From assembly GCF_030227225.1 (NCBI RefSeq), contig NZ_JASPHQ010000004.1, forward strand, positions 1 to 64,000: a stretch of 64,000 nucleotides of DNA, given 5' to 3'. A program made the position numbers and the translations under genes. Below the pieces are notes generated by a model. That model saw only the letters and a list, made by a program, of their open reading frames with translations. It did not search any database and had not been told where the DNA came from. The stretch is from Corynebacterium rhinophilum. Its GTDB lineage: Bacteria > Actinomycetota > Actinomycetes > Mycobacteriales > Mycobacteriaceae. How positions within the stretch are numbered: position 1 is the first letter of the stretch; each line of letters begins with the position of its first letter. Shown piece after piece: positions 17,988 through 27,000 of this stretch.

Positions 17988-19274
17988 CTAGCCTTGGACG
18001 CTCACGCTGCCATCTGCATTAACGTTGACTTGCGCCGCCATGGCGCGGGCCACGTTAAGCCGCTGCCAGGAGCCGTCCTTGCCTTGCCAATCCAATGGAT
18101 TGCCGGCAGGACGTGCGGTCTGGCGTAGCACCTCGGCGCGCTGTTCCGGTGTCAGGTTCGGGTGGGAAGCTGCGAGTAGTACCGGGGCGGCCTGCGGAAC
18201 GACCATCGGCGCATCCGTCGGATTGCTTGGAGTAAAATCATAATCCAAGAAATCCGTGTATTCGTCTACAGCATCTGTAGTGGACCGGTATTCCTTGCCA
18301 TCGGCCTTATCCTGTGCGACGAGTTCTTCTACAGATTTGCCCGTACGCCACTGAATCTCTTCACGAATTTCCTGCGCAGCCTGCTGCAATGCATCGCGCA
18401 TGCGGTCATCGTTCAAACGATCCGCCGCCGCAGCTTGACCAGTCATGCGGCCACCAATGACGTCCAATGGGTAGTGCACACCCAGAACGACGCGGTGATT
18501 TCCTGCTTCGGCGCCGCGCAGCATTAATTGCGGGCCTACCTCTGGAAGCATAGAGGCCATCAAAGTGGTGATCCACGTTGCCTGGTTAGTGTGCCCGGAG
18601 GGGAAAGCCGGCGAGGTGGAATAGAGATCCTTCGACTCATCTTCGTAGCGGTTAATAGCCTCGGGTGCCTGCACGAATGGGCGGTCATAACGGAAGTAGT
18701 ACTTTTCTGCGAAGGTGGAGCTAGCCAGTCCACCTGCACGGGCGGCGTAGCCATTGCCCAGCAGGTACTGTGTTTTTGGCAGTCGATGCTCTGCCAAGGC
18801 TTCGCGGAATGCACCGCCCAGGCTCTCCCCCATGGAGTCCGAAATGGCTTCTAGCATCCCACCGGAGCTTGCCTTGGCATCGGATTGCGCACGGGCGATC
18901 AGCTCAGGGTCATCGGCAGCCGCATTGTTAATGGCCACTACCTTATCCATGTTTTCTTCAAGGACCTCTGGCTGGTGCTTAATCTGGTCAAACCCGCGGA
19001 CAACCTGCCAATAGTTGCCAAATTGGTAAGACGAAATATCGGATTCAAAGCCCACAAGATAGTCCACACCAAAGGGCTGAGGAACCGGCGCGCCTGGGTG
19101 CTGCACAGGAGAAGGGCCAATGCTGGATCCACTGCTAGAACCCTGTACCTGCGGCACCTTGGACGAAAGCTCACCCGCCTGCGCAGCGGGTGCAAAGGAA
19201 GCAACGGTGAAGCTGGCGGCCGCTCCGAGAGCAAGTACTCGACGCGAAACACCACGATTGAAAATACGGGTCAT
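17988..19274 (-). CDS. Secreted PAP2-family acid phosphatase
   Basis: A 428-residue exported phosphatase. The N-terminus has a signal peptide (RGVSRRVLALGAAASF, then a hydrophobic run ending AAQAGE). The phosphatidic-acid-phosphatase type 2 site is visible as KYYFRYDRPF, then SPAFPSGHTNQA (PSGH) and NHRVVLGVHYPLDVIGG (HR-x5-H-x3-D). A long C-terminal part (about 300-428) is extracellular and uncharacterised. It probably dephosphorylates organic phosphates outside the membrane. ATG 19274 is preferred over TTG 19283 because GAAAG is 9 bases upstream. Confidence 0.88.
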   Translation of the reverse strand: MTRIFNRGVSRRVLALGAAASFTVASFAPAAQAGELSSKVPQVQGSSSGSSIGPSPVQHPGAPVPQPFGVDYLVGFESDISSYQFGNYWQVVRGFDQIKHQPEVLEENMDKVVAINNAAADDPELIARAQSDAKASSGGMLEAISDSMGESLGGAFREALAEHRLPKTQYLLGNGYAARAGGLASSTFAEKYYFRYDRPFVQAPEAINRYEDESKDLYSTSPAFPSGHTNQATWITTLMASMLPEVGPQLMLRGAEAGNHRVVLGVHYPLDVIGGRMTGQAAAADRLNDDRMRDALQQAAQEIREEIQWRTGKSVEELVAQDKADGKEYRSTTDAVDEYTDFLDYDFTPSNPTDAPMVVPQAAPVLLAASHPNLTPEQRAEVLRQTARPAGNPLDWQGKDGSWQRLNVARAMAAQVNVNADGSVSVQG

Positions 19275-19399
19275 ATATCGCAACTTTCAGCTAGAAGTGA
19301 TTTCCTCTGCACACTAACCAGCTAACGTTAAGGAAGTATGAACTGCGCACTAACCTTATTCAGCGCTTTTTTAAACAAATAGTTATATGACCGCTCAAG

Positions 19400-19543
19400 C
19401 TAATCGATGTCCCCAGCCTGCTCCACCCAGAACCGTGTTTCCTCGGACGGTTCAGCACCAGGCGCGGACAAGCCAGCCGTGGCGAGCGCGGCAAATGCCA
19501 CTGCGGCGGCCATGGCCGAATCTCGCTGCTGATGAAGACTCAT
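19400..19543 (-). CDS. Possible small exported peptide, 47 aa
   Basis: A short frame from ATG 19543 to TAG at 19400-19402 that encodes MSLHQQRDSAMAAAV followed by a hydrophobic FAALATAGLSAPGAEP and an acidic tail ending WVEQAGDID. This looks like a signal peptide with a cleavage site after a small-residue run. The SD (GGTTGAG) is weak and I know no family. It lies between the PAP2 gene and a plus-strand gene and may be chance. Confidence 0.3.
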   Translation of the reverse strand: MSLHQQRDSAMAAAVAFAALATAGLSAPGAEPSEETRFWVEQAGDID

Positions 19544-19681
19544 TAACTCAACCTAGCGCGAATAGGTGCCAATGAAAACAGGAAGGCGGTTCCAGCGGGC
19601 GATTTCGGCGCGAAAGCGTACATACGCGGTAAGCTAGAGAAGAACTTTTGCTCGCATAGAATAAAGGGGAATTAGTCAATA

Positions 19682-19963
19682 ATGATCCAATTCGTCTTCG
19701 GCGCCGCCGCAGGGTACGTATTTGGCACCAAGGCGGGCCGCAAGCGCTACCACCAAATGAAAAGCGCCTACCAAAAGACCGTCAACTCCCCCGCCACCAA
19801 ATCTGCGGTGCGTTCCGCGCGCAAGATGGTAGCCAACCGCCTGGATCCAGAGCCACGCATGCGCGAAATCCACGACCTTTCTGAAAAGCGCCGTGGCAAA
19901 GGCAAGGCTCGCGGGAACCAGGCTCCACAGGCCGACCGGATTTATGAACCCGATGAGGACTAA
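19682..19963 (+). CDS. Small YtxH-like protein, 93 aa
   Basis: The N-terminus IQFVFGAAAGYVFGTKAGRKRY is a short hydrophobic segment with the glycine-rich G-x3-G-Y-x-x-G-T-K-A-G-R motif of actinobacterial YtxH-like proteins. A basic helical region (KSAVRSARKMVANRL) and a charged tail ending YEPDED follow. Probably anchored at the membrane by its N-terminus. Function unknown. It is a single gene followed by a clear terminator. Confidence 0.75.
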   Translation: MIQFVFGAAAGYVFGTKAGRKRYHQMKSAYQKTVNSPATKSAVRSARKMVANRLDPEPRMREIHDLSEKRRGKGKARGNQAPQADRIYEPDED

Positions 19964-19983
19964 AGCCTTCCCCGCAAACCCCT

Positions 19984-20032
19984 CCCCGGGCAGCGCCTGA
20001 ACTAGCGCTCGAGTGCTTGCCCGGGGTTTTTA
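19984..20032 (+). terminator. Rho-independent terminator after the YtxH-like gene
   Basis: CCCCGGGCA (19984-19992) pairs with TGCCCGGGG (20018-20026), with an inner AGCGC-type arm, and is followed by TTTTTATATA. It lies directly before the convergent dnaG stop at 20030. Confidence 0.82.
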
Positions 20033-21949
20033 TATACCTGGGGTACCGCGAAAGGCGCGATCATTGAGCTCGCGGCGAGCCTGCTCCAAGGCAATGAGGT
20101 CTGCGAATACGGAGTTATAGCCTGCCTCATCATCGGTTGGCCGCATTCGGCCCAATTGGGCTTTCAGCTGCGCAATCTGATCACCCACGACGGTTTCCTG
20201 CAGCCGCGAGAGTACGGAATCCGCATATTTTTCTGCGCCCACGTCCGTGGGCAGGATGGCCTCGACTGCCAGCTCGGAGACGAAATTCCTTCCCGTAAGA
20301 TCCTGCATTTCCCCGGCAACGGCGGCAATCCAATCCACTCCGGACATGGTGGCTCCCTTGTCTGCCCCGCCCACAGCGGAAATCGCTTGGCGCACGATGC
20401 GGTAGGCGTCGTTGGTGTAGGCATCGGCAGTAATGCCATCAAAATACGAGCCAACGACCTCTGGCATCTGCAAGGCCAATTTCAGCGCCTCCCGCTGCGG
20501 CCACAGGTGGGTCTCCTTCGGGTTTGGCGGATGGATCATGGGCACATCCTGCTGCGCCGGCTGCGGCTGTGCATTATCAAAGCGGCGAATCGTCGGCTTG
20601 TCCGCCTTCTTCGGCTTCTTTGCCTCCGCGCGCACTTGGCGCAGCACCTCTTCCGGATCATTCCAACCCACCCAGCCGGCAAGCCGGCGGGCGTACTCGC
20701 GCTGCAGGGGCTGGTCACGGATCTGTGCGACGATGGGCACCGCCCGCCGCAAAGCCTGCAAGCGGCCTTCGGCCGTATCGATCCGGAAATCAGCAATTAC
20801 TGACTGAATGACGAACTCAAACATGGGGATGCGGTCTGCCACCAGATCGCGCACCGCGGCATCGCCCTTTTCAAGGCGCAGATCGCACGGGTCCATGCCG
20901 TCTGGGGCTACGGAGACGAAGGATTGTCCGGTAAATTTCTGCTCTCCGTCAAAGGCACGCATCGCGGCCTTCTGTCCCGCCTCATCGCCATCGAAGGTGT
21001 AGATGAGCTCGCCGTGGAAATAGGAATCATCCAGCATGAGCCGGCGCAGCACCTGCAGGTGCTCCCCACCGAAGGCCGTACCGCACGAGGCCACGGCAGT
21101 CTTAATGCCTGCCGCGTACATGGCCATCACATCCGTATAGCCTTCCACCACCACAGCTTGGTGGCCTTCTGCGATATTGCGCTTGGCCAAATCCAACCCA
21201 AAGAGCACCTTGGACTTGTGATAAAGCATGGTCTCGGGCGTATTCATGTACTTGCCCAGCTTGTCATCATCAAAGAGCTTGCGCGCACCAAAGCCAATGA
21301 CGTTGCCGGAAAGATCCTTAATAGGCCACAGCAACCGGCGGTGGAAACGGTCAATGGGACCGCGCTTTCCCATCTTGGAAATGCCGGCTGCCTCTAGCTC
21401 TTCAAAGGAAAAACCCATGCGCAATAGGTGCTTTGTGGCGGTGTCCCAACCTTCCGGAGCGTACCCGCACTCGAAATCATAAATAACCTCACGGCTAAAC
21501 CCGCGGTCCAGCAAGAAATTGCGCGCCGTTGCCGCCTCTGGGGTTTCCAGCTGCTTCCGGTAAAACTCGTGCACCGCTTTATTCGCCGCGATTAGCCGCT
21601 GCCTCGTACCCGGCTTCTCATTGCGGGCACCGGTCGAGCCACCCTGGTAATTAATGTGGTAGCCAATCTTCTGCGCCACAGCTTCCACGGCCTCCGGAAA
21701 AGAGACCTGTTCCATCTCCATCAGGAAGCTGAATACATCGCCACCCTTACCGGTGGAAAAGCAGTGATAATAACCGCGCTGCGGGCGGACGTGGAAGGAC
21801 GGCGTCTTTTCATCCTTGAAAGGGCTCAAGCCCTTCAAAGAATCATGCCCGGCAGGTTTGAGCTGCACGTATTCGCCCACGATTTCTTCTAAAGGCGCGC
21901 GTTCACGGATAGCTTGGATATCACTGTCCGGAATTCTGCCCTTTGCCAT
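20030..21949 (-). CDS. dnaG: DNA primase DnaG with degenerate zinc site
   Basis: A 639-residue replicative primase that makes RNA primers at the fork. Order: zinc-binding-like domain (about 38-75), catalytic core with VEGYTDVMAMYAAG, the TOPRIM Asp pair in YTFDGDEAGQKAA, and a C-terminal DnaB-interacting helical domain. Three of the four usual zinc ligands are missing: Ser42 for Cys, Lys45 for His and Thr66 for Cys; only Cys63 remains (SPFKDEKTPSF, HCFSTGKGGD). All core motifs are intact, so it should be functional. ATG 21949 has no obvious SD. It is convergent with the YtxH-like gene. Confidence 0.95.
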   Translation of the reverse strand: MAKGRIPDSDIQAIRERAPLEEIVGEYVQLKPAGHDSLKGLSPFKDEKTPSFHVRPQRGYYHCFSTGKGGDVFSFLMEMEQVSFPEAVEAVAQKIGYHINYQGGSTGARNEKPGTRQRLIAANKAVHEFYRKQLETPEAATARNFLLDRGFSREVIYDFECGYAPEGWDTATKHLLRMGFSFEELEAAGISKMGKRGPIDRFHRRLLWPIKDLSGNVIGFGARKLFDDDKLGKYMNTPETMLYHKSKVLFGLDLAKRNIAEGHQAVVVEGYTDVMAMYAAGIKTAVASCGTAFGGEHLQVLRRLMLDDSYFHGELIYTFDGDEAGQKAAMRAFDGEQKFTGQSFVSVAPDGMDPCDLRLEKGDAAVRDLVADRIPMFEFVIQSVIADFRIDTAEGRLQALRRAVPIVAQIRDQPLQREYARRLAGWVGWNDPEEVLRQVRAEAKKPKKADKPTIRRFDNAQPQPAQQDVPMIHPPNPKETHLWPQREALKLALQMPEVVGSYFDGITADAYTNDAYRIVRQAISAVGGADKGATMSGVDWIAAVAGEMQDLTGRNFVSELAVEAILPTDVGAEKYADSVLSRLQETVVGDQIAQLKAQLGRMRPTDDEAGYNSVFADLIALEQARRELNDRAFRGTPGI

Positions 21950-22174
21950 GGCTACAGACTACCCCGCCCATTTATCGAATGCTCAACCGCCAAAGCCAGG
22001 ATGGTCGCATTGGGTTGTCCCGCTCAATAAGTACACAGAATCACCGTGTTTTACCCACATGTGGGGCAGCCTTTCGCCGAGTATTCCCACCCCCGGGACG
22101 GGGCAATTTTGGATATTGCTCTTGACGCGGTCGACGTTTATGTTTTCGCGATATTTCCTGCAACAATAGGGGCC

Positions 22175-22597
22175 ATGTCCAAGTCCAAAGCGTCTAAGAA
22201 ATCGCTTCCAGTGGCCCTTGGTGGACTCGCCATCGTCGCAGGCGCTAGTTATTTTGGCTTCGACCTCGGCGGTAACGAGGATGCAACGTCAACGGATGAG
22301 ACCTGCGCAATTTCTTCCCTTCCCAGCGAGGCCGAAGAAACCGCAGACGATATTCTCGCCGGCGGCCCTTATGACTATCCCGACAAAGACAATTCCCATT
22401 TTGGCAATTATGAAGGCGTCCTCCCCCAGCAGGCGCAGGACTATTACCGCGAGTACACGGTAGAAACCCCTGGCAGTAATCATCGCGGATCGAGGCGCAT
22501 CGTCACCGGCGGCGGCACCGAAGTCGACCCCGATGTGTGGTACTACACCGACGACCATTACCAAACATTCTGTTCTATCCCGGACGCAGAGGATTAA
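22175..22597 (+). CDS. Exported guanyl-specific ribonuclease (RNase Sa/N1/T1 family)
   Basis: A 140-residue protein with a basic N-terminus and hydrophobic segment at about 11-30 (signal peptide or membrane anchor), then an RNase Sa-like domain. The block YYREYTVETPGSNHRGSRRI matches the Streptomyces RNase Sa active-site region: Glu93, Arg108 and His128 (DDHYQTF) are the catalytic residues by alignment. Cys44 and Cys133 could form a disulphide. It would cut RNA after G outside the cell. ATG 22175 is chosen for AGGGG just upstream. The next gene, three bases later, encodes a barstar-type inhibitor, so this is a toxin/immunity-style pair. Confidence 0.87.
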   Translation: MSKSKASKKSLPVALGGLAIVAGASYFGFDLGGNEDATSTDETCAISSLPSEAEETADDILAGGPYDYPDKDNSHFGNYEGVLPQQAQDYYREYTVETPGSNHRGSRRIVTGGGTEVDPDVWYYTDDHYQTFCSIPDAED

Positions 22598-22599
22598 TA

Positions 22600-22833
22600 G
22601 TGCACCGCATTTTAATTACGGAACCCATCCGTACCCGTACGGATTTCTTCAATGCCTTAGGACGCACCCATGGATGTGTGGATTGTGGCCCGCGCAGCCT
22701 AGAGGATCTAGCTAACTTCCTGCGTAAGAATGAAGTATCCACCATCGTGGCTGCCAATATGGAAATGGAATTGGATGACTTCGCGGCCATCGCCGCCGTT
22801 GTCCAAGATGAAGGCGTTAGGCTCGCACGCTAA
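22600..22833 (+). CDS. Barstar-type ribonuclease inhibitor, 77 aa
   Basis: GTG start at 22600, two bases after the RNase stop, with the SD GAGG lying inside the RNase coding end, so translation is coupled. The product begins HRILITEPIRTRTDFFNALG and continues with CGPRSLEDLANFL and VSTIVAANMEMELDDFAAI, which follows the barstar pattern of a first strand, helix, a G-x-x-L-D-x-L-type helix and a final helix-strand. It should be a cytoplasmic protein that protects the producer from RNase that folds before export. Function is inferred from the family pattern plus adjacency. Confidence 0.75.
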   Translation: MHRILITEPIRTRTDFFNALGRTHGCVDCGPRSLEDLANFLRKNEVSTIVAANMEMELDDFAAIAAVVQDEGVRLAR

Positions 22834-22846
22834 TAGCTAGTCCGCG

Positions 22847-22912
22847 GATGCTGTTACTCCGCAGATGCTGACATTTCGGGATGCTACAGGTCCTCTGCAA
22901 TAACTGAGCATC
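22847..22912 (+). repeat. Dispersed 3'-flank repeat, copy A, with a short upstream tandem
   Basis: GATGCTACAGGTCCTCTGCA at 22880-22899, continuing to GAGCAT at 22911, is matched by 33755-33786 with two mismatches in 32 bases, in the same orientation and 40-47 bases after a plus-strand stop. The ends are inverted repeats (GATGCT/AGCATC). Just upstream, TCCGCGGATGCTG and TCCGCAGATGCTG are tandem near-copies. The rest of 22834-23021 shows no gene. Confidence 0.6.
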
Positions 22913-23021
22913 GTGCGCCCTCAATTATCACTTTTTCGCCTCAAAAATAGCAGCGGAGGTTGCACTTTTAGAGAAAGGCCGCTGCCGGAACCACCTGACC
23001 GAGCCCACGGCCCATATGCTA

Positions 23022-24314
23022 TTAGCCCAAGAACCCCGAAAGGTCAGCGCTCCGGCGGGCCAGCCGCTCGAGGCGGGATTCGGTCATGGAAGCGATCTGA
23101 TCAATGATGGCGCGGTCGCGAGCGGCGTCGGTATCAGCCTGCTCCCACCACAGGCGGAAGGTGGCATCGAGCGAACCGGGCGCACCGGCCACGAGGTAAT
23201 CGTAGACGCGGTAAATGCGCTCGCGCTGGCGGTCTTGGCGCGCTAAGTGCGCTGGTTCATCCATTACATAAAGCACGGCGATCGTCTTTAAAAGCTTGAC
23301 CTCTGCCTGCGCCAAGGGAGGAACGCGCAGGTCACCGTGCATGCGGCCAAGCTTATTGGCACTGATGAGCTCGGCATTCGCCTCCGAGGTGGCACCGATG
23401 GTGGCGCCCACATAGCGTCCCACCAGCTCAGAGGTCATCTTTTTCAGCTTGGCATAATCGCGCAGGGTGTAGTTGAAATTGCCAAGAGCATTGATGACAT
23501 CGAGGTTGCGCAGGCTATCGGCAGCTTCCAAGAGTTCATCGGCGGTTCCGCCAAAGGCCTCGGCGCCCTTTTCTGCAAGGTGGGCTAGTTCCACCAAATC
23601 CCACAACACGTTCAAGGAAATGCGCTGGGAGATGATGCCGTCTTCCACGTCGTGCACGGAATAGGCAATATCATCGGACCAGTCCATGACCTGGGCCTCG
23701 ATGCACTTACGGTTATCGCTGTGGCCCTCGCGCAGCCACGCTAAAAGGTCCGCGTCCTCATCATAAGCGCCGTATTTGCGGTTGATGGTGCCATCCGGAT
23801 TGGTATTAGTCCAAGGGTATTTGCAGGCCCCATCGAGCGCGGCGCGGGTGAGGTTGAGACCGAAGCTGTGGGCGGTGCCATCGGCGTCCTCGACTAGGAC
23901 TTTGGGCTCGAGGCGGGTCAGGATGCGCAGTGTTTGCGCATTTCCCTCGAAACCGCCTTGTGCAACCTCATTGAGCGCATTTTCACCATTGTGACCATAG
24001 GGCGGGTGGCCAATATCGTGGGTGAGCCCGGCCATGTCACAGAGATCCGGATCAAGCCCGAGTCCTGTGCCGATGCCGCGGGCAATCTGGCCTACTTCGA
24101 GCGAGTGAGTTAGGCGAGTGCGCGGGGTATCGCCATCGCGTGGGCCTACGACCTGGGTTTTATCCGCCAATCGCCGCAGCGCAGCCGAGTGCAAGACACG
24201 GGCGCGGTCGCGGGAGAATACCCCGCGGTGTTCTTCGATATCGCTAATCGTGGATCCCTTAGGCCGTTCTTCGGCCAGCCGGGCAAAATCAGCTGCAGCA
24301 TAAGAATAAGACAC
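23022..24314 (-). CDS. dgt: Deoxyguanosinetriphosphate triphosphohydrolase-like protein
   Basis: A 430-residue HD-domain dNTPase. Metal-binding motifs are visible as TRLTHSLEVGQIARGIG and LTHDIGHPPYGHNGE, with QVMDWSDDIAYSVHDVEDG further on. It hydrolyses dGTP or other dNTPs to deoxynucleoside and triphosphate, helping to control dNTP pools. GTG start 24314. It follows the YdcF-like gene by 11 bases, probably in one transcript, and lies just upstream of the primase gene on the same strand (after the divergent RNase pair). Confidence 0.92.
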   Translation of the reverse strand: MSYSYAAADFARLAEERPKGSTISDIEEHRGVFSRDRARVLHSAALRRLADKTQVVGPRDGDTPRTRLTHSLEVGQIARGIGTGLGLDPDLCDMAGLTHDIGHPPYGHNGENALNEVAQGGFEGNAQTLRILTRLEPKVLVEDADGTAHSFGLNLTRAALDGACKYPWTNTNPDGTINRKYGAYDEDADLLAWLREGHSDNRKCIEAQVMDWSDDIAYSVHDVEDGIISQRISLNVLWDLVELAHLAEKGAEAFGGTADELLEAADSLRNLDVINALGNFNYTLRDYAKLKKMTSELVGRYVGATIGATSEANAELISANKLGRMHGDLRVPPLAQAEVKLLKTIAVLYVMDEPAHLARQDRQRERIYRVYDYLVAGAPGSLDATFRLWWEQADTDAARDRAIIDQIASMTESRLERLARRSADLSGFLG

Positions 24315-24325
24315 GGCGTTTTAGT

Positions 24326-24913
24326 CTATTCCCCCAGCGTGCGGTCTGCGTCTTTATTTTGCATCGTTTCGTGCCGTAGCTTCTGATTCGGCCGCAGCAT
24401 CAGCTCGATGCGGTACAGGCGCCTTTTCCAGGCCCGCGCGCACCGAGGAGAGACAATGCTGGCCAGCCCAATATAAAACAGACCGCCGCATTCGTGCGCA
24501 AGGTAGCGCCACCAAGGCTTGGACAAGCGCCGGGCGGGATAATAGGGCGTGCCGGACACTTGGACGTTGAGCCCTTCCTGCTTGGCGATGACCCACGTGC
24601 GCAACCTGTGCAAGGGATCGGTGACGATGATGGCATCGGCAAGCCCGTGGGCATCGATAACCGCAGCTAAGGACTCACGCGTATCGAGGCCTTTCTCCAC
24701 GGCGGATACCTCGAGCTCAGGGAAGTGCTCGCGCAGATAATCGCGGGCAACCCCGGCCTCGGTAAACCGATCCCCGGGCAGCTGGCCGCCCACGGTAATC
24801 ACTGGCAGGCCGCGGGAAATGGCCAGCTCCCCGGCATGGCGCAGGCGCCCGGCCAGGATGCGGGAGGGGCGGCCATCGTATTGCGCGGTGCCTAAAACAA
24901 CGACGTATTTCAC
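24326..24913 (-). CDS. YdcF-family (DUF218) protein
   Basis: A 195-residue YdcF/ElyC-like protein: N-terminal KYVVVLGTAQYDGRPSRIL, ISRGLPVITVGGQLPGDRFTE, TRESLAAVI and IIVTDPLHRLRTWVIAKQEG, the usual acidic/basic pocket residues of the family. A C-terminal segment with WWRYLAHECGGLFYIG is partly hydrophobic and may touch the membrane. Relatives are linked to envelope polysaccharide work, but the exact reaction is not known. I prefer GTG 24913 because GGGTGGGAAG lies upstream; GTG 24925 is possible. Confidence 0.78.
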   Translation of the reverse strand: MKYVVVLGTAQYDGRPSRILAGRLRHAGELAISRGLPVITVGGQLPGDRFTEAGVARDYLREHFPELEVSAVEKGLDTRESLAAVIDAHGLADAIIVTDPLHRLRTWVIAKQEGLNVQVSGTPYYPARRLSKPWWRYLAHECGGLFYIGLASIVSPRCARAWKRRLYRIELMLRPNQKLRHETMQNKDADRTLGE

Positions 24914-24954
24914 AATGCTTCCCACCCTACTGCCTGCGAAGGAGGTTCTCCGGA

Positions 24955-27000
24955 TTGGGCGTTCGGGCAGGTATGGTTGTGGGCATGAATCTTAGTGCAC
25001 GAATCGGCCGCGCTACCATCGCGGCATTTTTGCTCGGCTGCACCTCCATTGGCGCAGGCCAGGCCCTAGCCGCGGAGACCACTACCATCGCCCAAGCCCC
25101 GGATACGGCGGCGGTGACAGACAGGGTAAATGATGAGGCAGGGGTCTTAAGCACCGAGGAAATTAGGGAGATCAATGAGAAGATCACCCAGCTGCAAAAA
25201 GACCAGTCGCTCATTATCTTTGTTGTCTTCGCAAACGATCTTGGCACTGATCCGGAAAGCTATGCCCGCAGCATCGTCAACGAGAAGGGCCCGAATTCCG
25301 CGGCCTACGTCGTTGGTGTGAACGAGCGCCAAGTGGGCGTGCAGACCGGCGATCAATGGCCCGAGGGCCGCCTGGATCAGATGTATGATGCCGCCTACAG
25401 CAAGCTATCCGCAGAGGAATACGGCGCTTCCGCGATCGCGCTTGCCGATGCCGCCCTTGGCACCTCCAGCTCCTCTGATTCCTCCGGCATAGCCTGGCTG
25501 GGCGGTGGCGCCGCCGCCATCATCGCTGCAGGCGGTGGCGTCTGGTACTACTCTCGCCGCAATACAAAGAAGAATCAGGCTAAGACTTTAGAGTCTGCCC
25601 GCGAGATTGCGCCAGAAGATACCGACCAATTAAACCGGCTGCCGCTAAATACCCTGGATAAGTTGGCCCAGGAAGAATTGGTCTCCACGGATGAATCCAT
25701 CCGCCGCGGCAAGGAAGAGCTCAATATCGCCCTGTCTGAATTCGGGCCGGAGCGCACCCGCCCGTTTACCAAGGCGATGAATCATTCCACCTCTACCCTG
25801 CAAAAGGCCTTCAAGATTCGCCAGCGCCTCGATGATGCGGTGCCAGAATCCCAGGCCGAGCGACGGCAGATGCTGGTAGAAATCGTCTCTACCTGCGGCC
25901 AGGCCGATGATGCCCTAGATAGCCAGGCAGAAGAGTTCGCCCAGATGCGCGACCTGCTGCTGCAGAGTGACTCCAAGTTGGACGAGCTCACACAGCGCAC
26001 CGTCGGGCTGCGCACTCGCTTGCCGGGCGCCGAAGGTACCCTCACAAAACTCCAAGAGGACTACTCCGCAGAGGTCCTATCCTCCATTGCGGATAACCCA
26101 GAATTGGCCAGCGCCTCCCTCGATGAGGCGGAAAAGCTCCTGGACCAAGCCCGCAAGGTGCAGGGCCAGCCCGCCGGGAAGCAGGGCTCACTCGTGGGCC
26201 TTATCCGCGATATCGAGCACGCCACGGAGGTCACCGATAGGCTCCTGACCGGTGTAGAACACGCCGAGGAGAATATCTCCTCCGCGCGCCGCAATTTGGG
26301 CGCGCTCATCACTGAGGTCGAGGACGAAATAGAGGAAGCCCGCGAGCTGGAGCGTCAAGGCAAGTCCCAGGGCACCCAGGCGGATTGGAAGGCCCTCGAG
26401 GAGCTGTTGCAGCGCGCCTCTGCTGCGGTCAATGACGCCAAGCAGCAGGGCGATACGGATCCCTTGGGCCAGCACACCGCCCTTACGAGCATCGATACCG
26501 AACTGGATGAGGGCCTCGACCGCGTGCGGGAAAAGACTTCCACCCACGCGCGCCAGCTCGAGCTTTTCCACCAGCAAATGTCGGTGGCAGAATCCAATAT
26601 TCAGGCCGCTGAGGATCTCATTTCCTCGCGCGGGCGCATCGTTGGTTCCGGCGCCCGCACCGCGCTTGCCGATGCCAAGCGTCTCCACGCCCAAGCCCTG
26701 CACACCCAGCGCAGCGATATCCGGGGCGCGCTGCAATCCTCCCGCGAAGCCGTTGCCGCAGCGCAAACCGCCTTGCAACGGGCCAAGGATGATTCCGACG
26801 AGTATCGCCGCCAGCAACAACGCCAGCAGACGAGTTCCGCTGCCGGAAATATCATCACCGGAATGGTCTTAGGCCAAATCCTTGGCGGCGGTGGCCGCGG
26901 CTTCGGCGGCGGTTTCAGCGGGGGCGGCGGCAGCTTCGGTGGCGGCGGCGGAGGATTCTCCGGCGGCGGTGGCGGCGGTTTCCGCGGCGGTTCGTTCTAG
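24955..27000 (+). CDS. TPM-domain membrane protein with coiled coils and glycine-rich tail
   Basis: A 681-residue envelope protein: a signal peptide (IGRATIAAFLLGCTSIGAGQ... ALAAE), a TPM domain at about 55-165 (VNDEAGVLSTEEIREINEKI, then FVVFANDLGTDP), one transmembrane helix near 180-205 (WLGGGAAAIIAAGGGVWYYS), a long Glu/Gln-rich coiled-coil cytoplasmic region (about 215-630), and a C-terminal Gly/Phe/Ser-rich tail (GGFSGGGGSF repeats). TPM proteins are linked to envelope or photosystem repair; the bacterial role is unknown. TTG 24955 has GGAGG nine bases upstream; ATG 24985 is the alternative. Short in-frame copies of GSF-stop follow the stop codon. Confidence 0.8.
   Translation: MGVRAGMVVGMNLSARIGRATIAAFLLGCTSIGAGQALAAETTTIAQAPDTAAVTDRVNDEAGVLSTEEIREINEKITQLQKDQSLIIFVVFANDLGTDPESYARSIVNEKGPNSAAYVVGVNERQVGVQTGDQWPEGRLDQMYDAAYSKLSAEEYGASAIALADAALGTSSSSDSSGIAWLGGGAAAIIAAGGGVWYYSRRNTKKNQAKTLESAREIAPEDTDQLNRLPLNTLDKLAQEELVSTDESIRRGKEELNIALSEFGPERTRPFTKAMNHSTSTLQKAFKIRQRLDDAVPESQAERRQMLVEIVSTCGQADDALDSQAEEFAQMRDLLLQSDSKLDELTQRTVGLRTRLPGAEGTLTKLQEDYSAEVLSSIADNPELASASLDEAEKLLDQARKVQGQPAGKQGSLVGLIRDIEHATEVTDRLLTGVEHAEENISSARRNLGALITEVEDEIEEARELERQGKSQGTQADWKALEELLQRASAAVNDAKQQGDTDPLGQHTALTSIDTELDEGLDRVREKTSTHARQLELFHQQMSVAESNIQAAEDLISSRGRIVGSGARTALADAKRLHAQALHTQRSDIRGALQSSREAVAAAQTALQRAKDDSDEYRRQQQRQQTSSAAGNIITGMVLGQILGGGGRGFGGGFSGGGGSFGGGGGGFSGGGGGGFRGGSF

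Noticed and set aside
19387..19575. A 62-codon plus-strand frame rich in Pro and Arg
   Set aside because: Composition typical of an out-of-frame read; the minus-strand frame here is the better, though still weak, candidate.
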